Origin: Micromonospora thermarum
GTDB taxonomy: Bacteria > Actinomycetota > Actinomycetes > Mycobacteriales > Micromonosporaceae
Length of the DNA stretch: 64,000 bases
Assembly (NCBI RefSeq): GCF_012034245.1
Contig: NZ_JAATEO010000007.1
Coordinates: forward strand, 142,321 to 206,320
Direction of reading: 5' to 3'
The notes beneath the pieces are model-generated. The model did not search any database. It was not told where the DNA came from and saw only the letters and a list, made by a program, of their open reading frames with translations. This document shows, piece after piece, positions 1 through 8,554 of this stretch; positions within the stretch are counted from its first letter, which is position 1, and every line of letters begins with the position of its first letter. A program made the position numbers and the translations under genes.

Positions 1-959
1 GCCAGGGTCATCGATTCGTGCCGGGCCACCTCGACCGCCCCGACGGGCGTGGGCCGGCCGAGGACCGTGCGGCCCAGCACCCGTACGCCGTGCTCGCGCA
101 GCGCCGAACGGAAGACGTCGGCCGCGTACCCGGTGGGCTCCCAGACCGTGACCCAGTCGCTTTCCGGCGCGTCCCCGACGGCGATCTGGCCGGTGACCAC
201 GACGGTGTTGCCGCCGTGTACGCGCTCGAAGGAGATCGACGTGTCGCCGTCGGCGACGGTCGTGGCCCGGTTGTCGATGCGGAGGTACCCGGTGGCCGGC
301 GTCGTGGTGACCACCGGCCGGCCGCCGGGGGTGGCGGCCGGGGCGGCGTGGACGATGACGGTGCCCGCGTCGTAGTCGGTGTCCGGCGCGACGGTCAGCG
401 CGGACACCTGTGCCGCGTAGTAGTACGGCTCGTCGTCCCACGTCCAGTCCGGACCGAGCCGGGTGTCGTCGTAGCGGGTGTCGTCGGCGACCAGGTTCCC
501 GGTCACCACCCGGATGCCGGACGCGGCCACCTTCGCGGCCAGCGCGTCGTAGTCCGCCGCGAGCATCGTCGGGTCGCCCCCGCCGCGCAGGTGGAGGTCG
601 CCGGCGACGACCGTGCCGCGGCGCGGTCCGCCCGCGAGCACGCCGGTGTGGAAACGGTGGTCGGGGCCCAGCAGTTCCAGGGCGGCGGCCGAGGTCAGCA
701 GCTTGGTGTTGGACGCCGGGACGAGGCGGCGGTCGCCGTTGCGGTGGTAGACGGTCTCGCCGCTGGCGGCGTCCTTGACCACGACGGAGGCTTGGGCGCC
801 GGCGAGGCGGGAGTCGGCGAGGATCGCGTCGATCGTGGCGTCGAGCCGGGTCGCGGCGGGGGTCGGCGACTCGGCCGTCGCGGTGGGCGCGCCGGCGGTG
901 GCCGCGGCGGCGACGACGGCCACCAGCGCGAGCGTCCGGGGAAAGAGACGACGATGCAT
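1..959 (-). CDS. dacB: D-alanyl-D-alanine carboxypeptidase/endopeptidase, PBP4 (DacB) family, C-terminus cut off by window edge
   Basis: This gene encodes a penicillin-binding-protein-4 type peptidase (S13 family) that trims or cleaves peptidoglycan peptides outside the membrane. The ATG at 959 gives MHRRLFPRTLALVAVVAAAA, a signal peptide with an Ala-rich core and a likely cut after residues 25-30. The active-site SxxK motif is visible as PASNTKLL, followed by the family's GGGDPT and YDD segments. The reading frame stays open to base 1 (about 319 codons), so the SxN and KTG motifs lie outside the window. The gene is divergent from the HesB-like gene at 1238 across a 278-base gap. The family call is firm; whether it acts as carboxypeptidase or endopeptidase cannot be told. 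Confidence 0.88.
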   Translation of the reverse strand, partial: MHRRLFPRTLALVAVVAAAATAGAPTATAESPTPAATRLDATIDAILADSRLAGAQASVVVKDAASGETVYHRNGDRRLVPASNTKLLTSAAALELLGPDHRFHTGVLAGGPRRGTVVAGDLHLRGGGDPTMLAADYDALAAKVAASGIRVVTGNLVADDTRYDDTRLGPDWTWDDEPYYYAAQVSALTVAPDTDYDAGTVIVHAAPAATPGGRPVVTTTPATGYLRIDNRATTVADGDTSISFERVHGGNTVVVTGQIAVGDAPESDWVTVWEPTGYAADVFRSALREHGVRVLGRTVLGRPTPVGAVEVARHESMTL

Positions 960-1237
960 GCGGTGATGCTGCCACGGAGATATCTACCAGGAAAGAGCGC
1001 AGAGCGAAGAAAATCTTCGCCGCTTACCACGGTCCGGGTCGGCGGCCGGCCCGTTTGCCGGATTTCACCCGATCGGGTACGGGCCGGCGGCCGGGTTGAC
1101 GGACGCGCGGGTAGCGGGCACCGTAGGCCCTGAGGGGCCCTGTCGTGGGCCCCGAGCCGCGACGGGCGACGTCCCTGTCGCCCCGGCCCGCCGTCGGCGG
1201 CCGGTCGCGTATCCCAGGAATCACGAGGAGTTCCGCC

Positions 1238-1516
1238 ATGCTCACCATGACCGACAACGCCGTTCTGGTGATCCGAGACCTCGCCAACCAGGAGGACGTC
1301 GCGGAGGACGGCGGCGTCCGGATCGCCGCCGACCCGGAGGCGGGCTCGCTCACCGTCGAGCTGGTCGAGCGGCCCGTCGACGGCGACCATGTGGTCGACA
1401 ACCAGGGCGCGCGCATCTTCCTGGACGAGGACGCGGCCGAACTGCTCGGGGACGCCTCCGTGGACGCCACCGTCGACGACGAGGGAATCGTGCAGTTCGG
1501 CTTCACCGAGAAGTAG
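1238..1516 (+). CDS. HesB/IscA-like small acidic protein without cysteines
   Basis: This 92-residue acidic protein has the HesB/IscA-like ordering of beta strands, including VRIAADPEAGSLTVEL, a V-D-N-QGARIFLDEDAAELL stretch and a short C-terminal strand ending IVQFGFTEK. A-type Fe-S carriers use three conserved cysteines, and none is present here, so a role in Fe-S scaffolding is doubtful. Actinobacterial relatives are often labelled 'Fe-S cluster assembly protein HesB' or 'adhesin' from fold alone. The ATG at 1238 is chosen because CACGAGGAG at 1222-1230 provides a ribosome site seven bases upstream. No partner gene is nearby on this strand. The function is unknown. Confidence 0.72.
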   Translation: MLTMTDNAVLVIRDLANQEDVAEDGGVRIAADPEAGSLTVELVERPVDGDHVVDNQGARIFLDEDAAELLGDASVDATVDDEGIVQFGFTEK

Positions 1517-1526
1517 TGAACCCGGG

Positions 1527-2624
1527 TCAGCCCGCCCGTCGGGCGGTTCCGCCGCGGTTCGGCCGGGCGGGCCGGCCGGCGAGCGACTGACCGGGCCGCC
1601 ACGGCTCGGGCCGGGCCTCCCGTACCGGCCCGCGCAGCGTCGACAGCACGTGGGCCAGGTGGTGCGAGGTGCACCACGCCGCCCAGGTGGTGGTCGAGCC
1701 CGCGCCGCCGATCCGGCGTGCCCGCCGCAGGATCTCGTGGTCGCCCCAGGAGTAGGCGGCGCCCGCCGGGGGCCAGTGCGGCGCCGCGACGAGGGTGCGG
1801 CACAGGTCCGCGAAGCGGTCGTCACCGCGCCCGCCCCGACGGGACCAGCGGTAGATCCACCATGCCCGGTCGGCCGTGTACCGCATGGTGGGCAGCCGGT
1901 CGCCCGGCTGCTCGGCGCCCCGTGCCGCCGGGCTGACGCCGTAGTCGCCGTAGCCGACACCGAGGTCCGCCAGGTCCTGCCACAGCAGCCAGTCCCACCG
2001 GTCGACGCGGACCGGCTCGTCCGTGGGCAGGCGGGACAGGGTGGGCGGCATCCCGCCCGCCGCCACCGTGACCGAGCGCCAGGCGTGCCGGCGTGCCCAG
2101 TCCAGCAGCCGGCGGACGCGGGGTTCGACCATCCGCACGTCGGCCCGGCAGCACACGTCCGCCGTGTCGACCAGCAGGTCGCACTGCTCCGGGTCCAACC
2201 GGGTCCACCGCCAGATCCGCTCCACCGCCGCGGTGGCCGCGTCCGGGCCGGCCCGGTCCGTGCCGATGCGCAACCGGATCAGTGCCCGCTGGGCGTGGGC
2301 CCGGGCCGCGGCGCCGTGCGCGACGAGCCGCCGCTCGCTGTCCGTGAGCCCGATCACCGGCACCAGCGGTACGCCCCAACGCGCCAGGTCCGCCTCCGGC
2401 GCGTCGGGCAGGGCGGAGACGTCGACCGCGGGGAGCAGCTGCGCCGGCAGTCGACCGAGGACGTCCACGGTGAAGGAGTCCAGGGGGGACACGTCGATGA
2501 CCGGAGCGAGCAGTGGCGCCAGGCTCGGGTCGAGGTGGCTGAGTGCCTCCAGCTCACCACGCCGGTTGGCAAGGATGGGGCGGTAGACCGGTTCCGCCTC
2601 CCGGCCCCCGTGGGCGGGCACCAT
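1527..2624 (-). CDS. Beta family protein (phage beta-protein-like)
   Basis: This 365-residue soluble protein opens with YRPILANRRGELEALSHL, which resembles the start of the Pfam Beta_protein family (phage 'beta protein' and many bacterial homologues of unknown function). Other family-like features are LLVDTADV, the block around GGMPPTLSRLP, and a C-terminal Trp-rich stretch (WWIYRWS) followed by a segment resembling family tails. It has no signal peptide and no membrane segment. It ends ten bases from the convergent HesB-like gene. In other genomes relatives sit near defence or phage genes, but nothing of that kind is visible here. The biochemical role is unknown. Confidence 0.62.
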   Translation of the reverse strand: MVPAHGGREAEPVYRPILANRRGELEALSHLDPSLAPLLAPVIDVSPLDSFTVDVLGRLPAQLLPAVDVSALPDAPEADLARWGVPLVPVIGLTDSERRLVAHGAAARAHAQRALIRLRIGTDRAGPDAATAAVERIWRWTRLDPEQCDLLVDTADVCCRADVRMVEPRVRRLLDWARRHAWRSVTVAAGGMPPTLSRLPTDEPVRVDRWDWLLWQDLADLGVGYGDYGVSPAARGAEQPGDRLPTMRYTADRAWWIYRWSRRGGRGDDRFADLCRTLVAAPHWPPAGAAYSWGDHEILRRARRIGGAGSTTTWAAWCTSHHLAHVLSTLRGPVREARPEPWRPGQSLAGRPARPNRGGTARRAG

Positions 2625-2999
2625 ACTTCAGCCTAGCCGCGGCATTCGCGACCGTCGCCGCATTCCCCGACCCCCGGTTCGCTCCGCCGCAGGTCAGGGC
2701 AGTTTTCGATGGCTTCACTGTCCATGATCGGACACTTCCAGCGTGGTTGCCTTGCCGAGGGCCGCAGACGAGCGCACGGCGCCGCCCGACTCCTGGTCGG
2801 AACGTCGCCGCGCTCTGGCCGTCTCCCACCACCGCAGCCGTACGGCGGTACGCCAGCGGGGACCTGGCTCGACCGGACACGTGGACCGGTCGTTGTGTCG
2901 ATCCCCGTCCAACCGGGATCCAAACCTCGACGGCGTGGGGAATTCCACCATCTGAGAGTCCCGGCGTGGCGCACGGCCGTAGCGGGTATGGGGCGCGGC
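2625..2999. other. Intergenic stretch without a recognised gene
   Basis: This 375-base gap lies between the start of the beta-family gene (minus) and the cupin gene (plus), so both promoters must be here. Open frames exist on both strands, but none shows a ribosome site with a recognisable protein. I see no tRNA, repeat array or obvious operator. Confidence 0.5.
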
Positions 3000-3392
3000 A
3001 TGGAGCATTTCACGATCGCGACGGTCGCCGAGAAGAGCCCGGACTTCCGGCGGGTGCTGTGGACCGGGCAGCACAGCCAGCTGGTCATCATGACGATCCC
3101 GCCGGGCGGTGAGATCGGCGAGGAGGTCCACGAGGACGTCGACCAGATCCTCACCTTCGTCAGCGGCACCGGTGAGGCGCGGGTGGCGGGGGAGAAGCGC
3201 GAGATCGCCCAGGGCGACCTGGTGGTGGTGCCGGCCGGCACGAAGCACAACTTCGTCAACACCGGCCCCAACCCGCTGGTGCTCTACACCGTCTACGGCC
3301 CGCCCGAGCACGCCGACCAGGTGGTGCACCGCACCAAGGAGGAGGCGGACGCGGCCGAGGCGGCCGGCGAGGACGAGCCCCCCACCTCCTGA
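3000..3392 (+). CDS. Small cupin-domain protein
   Basis: The product is a 130-residue single-domain cupin. The two cupin motifs are visible: a first motif built around PGGEIGEEVHEDVDQILTF, with His-Asp-Gln as likely metal ligands in place of the usual HxH, and a second around GDLVVVPAGTKHNFVN with the conserved Pro-Gly and His. The acidic C-terminal tail (EEADAAEAAGEDE) is not part of the fold. Single-domain cupins of this type bind a metal and act as small-molecule isomerases, oxygenases or sensors, so no substrate can be assigned. An in-frame ATG at 2988 is an alternative start; 3000 was chosen because it gives the usual short N-terminus. Confidence 0.8.
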   Translation: MEHFTIATVAEKSPDFRRVLWTGQHSQLVIMTIPPGGEIGEEVHEDVDQILTFVSGTGEARVAGEKREIAQGDLVVVPAGTKHNFVNTGPNPLVLYTVYGPPEHADQVVHRTKEEADAAEAAGEDEPPTS

Positions 3393-3455
3393 CCCGGCGG
3401 ACCGTCGGGGCCGCCCCACCTGTCTGACCCCGGTGGATCGGGGTACCCGCAGCGG

Positions 3456-5252
3456 GTGGACCAACCGGCGATCTCCGACTACGGGTTCCTCTCCGACTGC
3501 CGCTCCGGGGCGCTGGTCGGCCGGGACGGCTCGGTCGACTGGTGGTGCCCGGACCGGTTCGACGGTCCCGCGGTGTTCGGGCGACTGCTCGACCCCGAGG
3601 CGGGGCACTGGTGCCTGGCACCGGTCGCTGCCGGCCGTCCCGGACACCGCGTGGAGCGCGCGTACCGGCCGGACACGCTGGTGCTGCGGACCGTGCACCA
3701 CACCCCGGAGGGCAGCGTCGCGGTCACCGACGCGCTCGCCGCTGAGCTGGGCGCCCGAGGCCACCGGCTGGGCATGAGCTCGCCGGCGGTGCTGCTGCGT
3801 ACCGTCGAGGGCCTGTCCGGGCGGGTACGGATGGCGTCGGACTTCGCCCCGCGCCCCGACCACGGCCTGCTCACCCCGTATCTGCACGACCAGCCGGACG
3901 GCGCGGTGCTGGCGGTGGCCGGGGCGACGGTGCTGGAGCTGCGCTCGGACGGCCCGCCGCTGCGCGCCGGCCCGGACCGGGTCCGCACCGAGTTCGACGT
4001 CGCCGCCGGTGACACCGTCGGCTTCACCGTCGCCTACGGGCGCACGTACGGTGAGCGGCCGGCCCGGCTCGACCCGTCGACCATGATGGCCGAGACGGTG
4101 CAGGCGTGGGAGGCGTACCGCGAGACCCACCAGTACGAGGGCCGCTACCGCGACCTGGTGCGGCACAGCGCGGTCGTCCTCACCGGCCTCACGTACACCC
4201 GCAGCGGCGCGGTCGCCGCGGCGCTCACCACCTCGCTGCCGGAACGGATCGGCGGCGACCGCAACTACGACTACCGGTACGCCTGGCTGCGCGACTTCTC
4301 GATGACACTGCGCGCCCTCTGGGTGGCCGCCTGCCCGTCCGAGGCGTCCCGGCTCTTCGCGTGGGCGGCCCGCTCGATCGGCCGCCCCGGCCCGGAGCCG
4401 GTGCCGGTGCTCTTCGGCCTGGAGGGCGAGCGGGACATCTCCGAGCACGACTCGACGCACCTGCGCGGATACGCCGGCAGCCGGCCGGTGCGCTTCGGCA
4501 ACGACGCCTGGCGGCAGCGGCAGCTCGACGTGCCCGGCGAGATGATCTCGGCGGTGTGGCGGTTGCACCACCTGCTCGGGGATCCCCTCGACGAGGAGCT
4601 GCGCGAGATGGTGCTCGGCCTGGCCGATGAGGTCGCCGACACGTGGCACCTGCCGGACCGGGGCATGTGGGAGACCCGGGACGCCGACCGGCACTACGTG
4701 TCGTCGAAGGTGCTCTGCTGGGTGGCGATGGACAAGGCCGTCGCGCTGGCTCCCCGGCTGGGCGAACGCGCCGACGCCCGCCGGTGGGCGGCGATCCGGG
4801 ACGAGATCCGGACCAGCGTGCTGCGCGAGGGGTGGAACGAGACCGTCGGGGCGTACACCGGTGCGTTCGGGTGCCGCGAGATAGACGCCTCCGCGCTGTT
4901 CCTGCCGGTGGCGGGGTTCCTCCCGGCCACCGATCCGCGGATGCGCGCCACCATCGAGGTGATCGAGCGCGACCTGGGCACCGACAGCGGGTTGGTCCGG
5001 CGTTGGGACACCGACCCCGCCGGATTCCTGCTCTGTTCGTTCTGGCTGGTGGAGTGCCTGGTGCTGGCGGGGGAGCGGGAGCGCGCCGAGGCGCTGTTCG
5101 AGCGGGTGGTGGGCCACGCCAACGACGTCGGCCTGCTCAGCGAGCAGATCGACCTGCACACCGGCGCGCAACTCGGCAACACACCGCAGGCGCTCTCGCA
5201 CATCGGCCTGATCAACGCCGCGTGGCGGCTCACCGACCCGACATCGGACTGA
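3456..5252 (+). CDS. Glycoside hydrolase family 15 enzyme (glucoamylase/trehalase-like)
   Basis: This cytoplasmic enzyme of 598 residues belongs to the GH15 group that hydrolyses alpha-glucosidic bonds, such as trehalose or malto-oligosaccharides. The N-terminal beta-sandwich domain starts with ISDYGFLSDCRSGALVGRDG and W-W-C-P-RFD. The (alpha/alpha)6 catalytic domain carries RNYDYRYAWLRDFSMTLRAL near residue 268. The C-terminal SEQIDLHTGAQLGNTPQALS near residue 561 should hold the general base Glu. There is no signal peptide. The start is GTG. The last 23 bases overlap the convergent threonine synthase gene, so the two 3' ends share sequence. Substrate choice between trehalose and glucans is open; actinobacterial relatives include trehalases. 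Confidence 0.9.
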   Translation: MDQPAISDYGFLSDCRSGALVGRDGSVDWWCPDRFDGPAVFGRLLDPEAGHWCLAPVAAGRPGHRVERAYRPDTLVLRTVHHTPEGSVAVTDALAAELGARGHRLGMSSPAVLLRTVEGLSGRVRMASDFAPRPDHGLLTPYLHDQPDGAVLAVAGATVLELRSDGPPLRAGPDRVRTEFDVAAGDTVGFTVAYGRTYGERPARLDPSTMMAETVQAWEAYRETHQYEGRYRDLVRHSAVVLTGLTYTRSGAVAAALTTSLPERIGGDRNYDYRYAWLRDFSMTLRALWVAACPSEASRLFAWAARSIGRPGPEPVPVLFGLEGERDISEHDSTHLRGYAGSRPVRFGNDAWRQRQLDVPGEMISAVWRLHHLLGDPLDEELREMVLGLADEVADTWHLPDRGMWETRDADRHYVSSKVLCWVAMDKAVALAPRLGERADARRWAAIRDEIRTSVLREGWNETVGAYTGAFGCREIDASALFLPVAGFLPATDPRMRATIEVIERDLGTDSGLVRRWDTDPAGFLLCSFWLVECLVLAGERERAEALFERVVGHANDVGLLSEQIDLHTGAQLGNTPQALSHIGLINAAWRLTDPTSD

Positions 5253-6435
5253 GCACCGGCAGCCCGCCCACGTCCACCGAGTCCGGGTACTTCAGGCCGG
5301 CGCCGGTGTTGAGCACCACGACCCGCTCGCCGGCCCGGATCCAGCCACCCGCCCGCAGCTGCCGCGCCGCCGTCAGGCAGGCCGCCCCCTCCGGGCAGAG
5401 CAGCAGCCCCTCCCGCGCGGCGAACCCCCGCAGGTCGGCGAGGAGGTCCTCGTCCGCCACGGCGAGGGCCGTGCCCGCGCTCTCCCGCAACGCGGTCAGG
5501 ATCAGCTCGTCGCCGAGCGGGGCCGGCACGGTGATGCCGAACGCCACGGTGTGCGCGTCGGCCCACGGCTCGGCCCGCTCCGCGCCGGCGGCGAAGGCCC
5601 GGACGATCGGCGCGCAGCCGGTCGACTGCACGGCCACCAGGCGGGGCAGCCGGTCGGTGATCCAGCCCAGCTCGCGCAGCTCGTGCAGCGCCTTGTGGAT
5701 GCCGATCAGGCCGACGCCGCCCCCGGCGGGGTAGACGATCACGTCGGGCACCTGCCACCCGAGCTGCTCGACGATCTCGTACCCCATGGTCTTCTTGCCC
5801 TCGAGCCGGTACGGCTCGCGCAGCGTGCCCGCGTCGAAGAGGGCGCCGCCGGCGTCGGCGACCAGCCGTGCGACGTGCCGGCCGGCGTCGCTGATCAGCC
5901 CGTCGACCAGCCGCAGGTCGGCCCCGGCGGCGACGCACTCGCGGCGGCAGATGGTGGGCGCGTCCTGCGGCATGACGATGGTCGCACCCAGCCCGGCCCG
6001 GGTCGCGTAGGTGGCCCAGGCGGCACCCGCGTTGCCGTTGGTCGGCATGGCGATCCGTTCGACGCCCAGCTCGCGGGCGCGGCTCACCCCGACGGCGGCG
6101 CCACGCGCCTTGAACGACCCGGTCGGGGTCAGCCCCTCGTCCTTGACCAGCAGGTCCGGGATGCCGATCTCCGCGCCGTACGCCGGGGCGCGCCACAGCG
6201 GCGTCCAGCCCTCGCCCAGCGTGGTGACGTGCCCCGGGTCGGCCACCGGCAGCAGCTCCCGGTACCGCCACAGGTCGGCCGGCCGGAGCCCGAACCGCTC
6301 CGGGGTGACCACCTCGGCCACCGCCGCCAGGTCGTAGCGGGCGAACAGCGGGGACCCGCAATCGCACAGGTTCTGCGGCTTGCCGGCGTCGTGCTCCCGG
6401 CCGCAGCGTGGACATTCCAGGTGGGTCAGGTACAC
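5230..6435 (-). CDS. thrC: Threonine synthase
   Basis: This PLP enzyme converts O-phospho-L-homoserine to threonine and phosphate, the last step of threonine synthesis. An N-terminal zinc-ribbon-like pair (CPRCG and CDCG, residues 8-27) precedes the fold-type II catalytic domain. The PLP lysine is K109 in LTPTGSFKARGA, the phosphate-binding loop is PTNGNAGAAWA, and YPAGGGVGLIG is the glycine-rich cofactor loop. At 401 residues it matches the shorter threonine synthase class. It is not linked to hom or thrB here, so it is probably transcribed alone. Its 3' end overlaps the GH15 gene tail-to-tail. Confidence 0.93.
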   Translation of the reverse strand: MYLTHLECPRCGREHDAGKPQNLCDCGSPLFARYDLAAVAEVVTPERFGLRPADLWRYRELLPVADPGHVTTLGEGWTPLWRAPAYGAEIGIPDLLVKDEGLTPTGSFKARGAAVGVSRARELGVERIAMPTNGNAGAAWATYATRAGLGATIVMPQDAPTICRRECVAAGADLRLVDGLISDAGRHVARLVADAGGALFDAGTLREPYRLEGKKTMGYEIVEQLGWQVPDVIVYPAGGGVGLIGIHKALHELRELGWITDRLPRLVAVQSTGCAPIVRAFAAGAERAEPWADAHTVAFGITVPAPLGDELILTALRESAGTALAVADEDLLADLRGFAAREGLLLCPEGAACLTAARQLRAGGWIRAGERVVVLNTGAGLKYPDSVDVGGLPVLSPMSGR

Positions 6436-6462
6436 GGTGCTCCTCGCGTCGTCCGCGGTCGG

Positions 6463-7506
6463 TCAGCTCGTGTCGATGCTCAGCCAGTGGCGGCTGCGCC
6501 GGCCCGGCTCGTACGCCGAGTCGAGGCGCTTGGCCACCACACCCGGCAACCCCTGCTGACGGGCCGTCCGCAGGGACTCGGCGCCGGTGCCGGGGAACCA
6601 GGGCGGAGTCTGCCAGTGGGTGCCGCCCAGCGCCAGCCCGTCGAGCAGCTCCCGGCGCTGCGCGTACGGCAGCCCGACGCTGGTCACGCCCTCCAGCCAC
6701 AGCAGGTCGAACAGCAGGAACTGGGCGTCGGCGGTGGCCCGCCCACCGCGGGCCGGGCGTACCCGACCCGCCTTGTCGATGCGCACCAGGACGCCGTCGA
6801 GCACGGCCTCCGTCGGCGCCAGCGTCTCGGCGAGGTCCCGCAGCCACGGGTACGTCCCGGTGATCTCCTCGTCGGTCTCCGACAGCAGCCGCAGCCGGCC
6901 GCCCGAGACGTACGCGACCGCCCGGACGCCGTCCCAGCGCAGCTCGTACCCCCACTCCTCCTCGTCGCGGGGCAGCTTCCGCGCCGGTGTGGGGTGCATC
7001 GGGCGGACCAGCTCCGGCATGCTCTCCCAGCCCTCCGGCGGCGGGTCGGTGCGCCGGACCATCCAGTCCCGCCCGTCCCGGCCACCGGCGGCGAAGAGCA
7101 CGTACCGGCCGCTGGTCCGCTCCCCGTCGAGGGTCACGATGACCTCGTCGTTCCGCCACTTCTCGCAGCGGTAGGTTCCCCGGTCGTGGATCGTCATCCG
7201 GCCGCCGCCGTACTCCCCGGCGGGGATCTCGCCGGAGAAGTCGAGGTACTCCATCGGGTGGTCCTCGGTGTGCACGGCGAGGTGGTTGCGGCCGGTGTCC
7301 CGCGGCAGGCCGCGTGGCACCGCCCAGGAGGCGAGGACGCCGTCGTGCTCCAGCCGCAGGTCCCAGTGCAGGCTGCGGGCGTGGTGCTGCTGGATGACGA
7401 AGCGGGCGCCGTCCGGGCCACCCGCCTCCGGGGCCCGCTCCGGCACGGGTTCGGGGGTACGCGCAGCGTCCCGTTTGCGCCGGTACTCCTCCAGCCGGTC
7501 AGCCAC
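6463..7506 (-). CDS. LigD-like 3'-phosphoesterase fused to a degenerate ATP-dependent ligase domain
   Basis: Residues 35-150 form a LigD-type 3'-phosphoesterase, which heals DNA ends by removing 3' phosphates or ribonucleotides. The residues matching the known LigD active site are all present: H41, H47, D49 and R51 in HHARSLHWDLRLEH, plus H83 and Y87. Residues 185-345 resemble the nucleotidyltransferase domain of LigD, but key ligase residues are lost. The adenylated lysine of KxDG is R190 in ELRWDGVRA, the motif III glutamate is V239 in LDGVLV, the motif IV glutamate is P321, and the terminal KxK and OB domain are absent. The start is a GTG at 7506, as no in-frame ATG fits. The end-healing part is probably active and the ligase part probably not. 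No Ku gene is nearby. Confidence 0.82.
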   Translation of the reverse strand: MADRLEEYRRKRDAARTPEPVPERAPEAGGPDGARFVIQQHHARSLHWDLRLEHDGVLASWAVPRGLPRDTGRNHLAVHTEDHPMEYLDFSGEIPAGEYGGGRMTIHDRGTYRCEKWRNDEVIVTLDGERTSGRYVLFAAGGRDGRDWMVRRTDPPPEGWESMPELVRPMHPTPARKLPRDEEEWGYELRWDGVRAVAYVSGGRLRLLSETDEEITGTYPWLRDLAETLAPTEAVLDGVLVRIDKAGRVRPARGGRATADAQFLLFDLLWLEGVTSVGLPYAQRRELLDGLALGGTHWQTPPWFPGTGAESLRTARQQGLPGVVAKRLDSAYEPGRRSRHWLSIDTS

Positions 7507-7614
7507 ATCCGCATTCTCCGGCACCGGGGCGGATTCCGCCCGGGGTCGGCCCGGTCGGGGGTGTGGGTCCGGTTGGCCGGTGTGCCGGGGGCGATCACGG
7601 GTAGAACCGTCGGT

Positions 7615-8400
7615 ATGGATCTCGACCAGCCCACCGTCCTGCTCTCCGGCGAGGTGCGGATACCCCTGCTCGGCTTCGGTACGTGGCAGATCACCGGACC
7701 GGCGGCGTACGAGGCGGTGCTGGCCGCCCTCGACGCCGGTTACCGGCACATCGACACCGCCACCATGTACGGCAACGAGGAGGAGATCGGTCGGGCGGTC
7801 GCCGAGAGCGGCCTGCGCCGGGAGGACGTCTTCATCACCACGAAGCTGCCGCCGGCGCGGGTCGGCCGGGAGCAGGAGACGATCGAGGCGAGCCTGCGCG
7901 CGCTCGGCACGGACCACGTCGACCTGTGGCTGCTGCACTGGCCGCCGTCGAACCCGGCGGACAGCATCCCGGTGTGGCGGGAGATGCTCGCCGCCCGGGA
8001 CGAGGGCCTGGTCCGCACGGTCGGGGTCAGCAACTTCAGCACCGCCCAGATCGACGAGCTGATCCAGGCCACTGAGGAGACCCCGGCGGTCAACCAGATC
8101 CGGTGGAGCCCGTCGCTGTACGACCGGCAGCGCCACCGGGACCACCGGGACCGGGGCGTCGTGCTGGAGGGCTACAGCCCGTTCAAGACCAGCGACCTGA
8201 CCGACCCGGTTCTGGTCCGGATCGCGGCCGCGCACGGCGTCTCACCGGCCCAGGTGGTGCTCCGTTGGCACATCGACCACGAGATCGTGGCGATCCCGAA
8301 GAGCGTGACGCCGGAGCGGATCCGTACCAACGCCGACGTCTTCGACTTCTCCCTCACCGCCGAGGAGATGCGCGACATCGACGCGCTCGGCGGCTCCTGA
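7615..8400 (+). CDS. Aldo/keto reductase
   Basis: This 261-residue NADPH-dependent reductase of the AKR superfamily has the full catalytic tetrad: D47 and Y52 in HIDTATMYGNE, K77 in TKLPP and H108 in LLHWP. The C-terminal cofactor loop IPKSVTPERIRTNADVFDF is the standard NADPH-binding signature of AKR5-like enzymes (2,5-diketo-D-gluconate reductase group). The protein is cytoplasmic and is shorter than the usual 275-280 residues, with a compact N-terminus. The ATG at 7615 is chosen as the only start just before LLSGEVRIPLLGFGTW. It is divergent from the phosphoesterase gene. The substrate is unknown. Confidence 0.9.
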   Translation: MDLDQPTVLLSGEVRIPLLGFGTWQITGPAAYEAVLAALDAGYRHIDTATMYGNEEEIGRAVAESGLRREDVFITTKLPPARVGREQETIEASLRALGTDHVDLWLLHWPPSNPADSIPVWREMLAARDEGLVRTVGVSNFSTAQIDELIQATEETPAVNQIRWSPSLYDRQRHRDHRDRGVVLEGYSPFKTSDLTDPVLVRIAAAHGVSPAQVVLRWHIDHEIVAIPKSVTPERIRTNADVFDFSLTAEEMRDIDALGGS

Positions 8401-8446
8401 CCTCCCTCGGCCCACGGGGTTCTGGGCCGGCGCGTGCCCTCGATGG

Positions 8447-8458
8447 CGAAAACTTTCA
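8447..8458. promoter_or_regulatory. CGAAA-AC-TTTCA box upstream of the amidase genes
   Basis: This 12-base near-palindrome differs by one base from TGAAAACTTTCA, which occurs exactly beside rpiR (39329) and before the methyltransferase gene (56569). It lies about 100 bases upstream of the signal-peptide ORF at 8555 and downstream of the reductase stop. Its A/T richness stands out from the surroundings. A regulator binding site is inferred from recurrence only. Confidence 0.45.
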
Positions 8459-8554
8459 CCCCAAACATGGGTGCCGAAGGGTATCGACATCGACGAACGT
8501 TGCAGGGTAGCGTCACGGCCATTAATCGATCCTCGTAGTTTTCTGGAGGACGCC

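Noticed and set aside
1527..2624. Beta-family gene as part of a phage-defence island
   Set aside because: None of the neighbours (HesB-like, cupin, GH15) is a defence gene, and no mobile-element marks are present.
2715..5201. 828-codon open frame on the minus strand opposite the GH15 gene
   Set aside because: It is the complement of well-supported coding sequence, is rich in Arg/Pro/His/Val, and shows no domain; long antisense frames are expected at this GC content.
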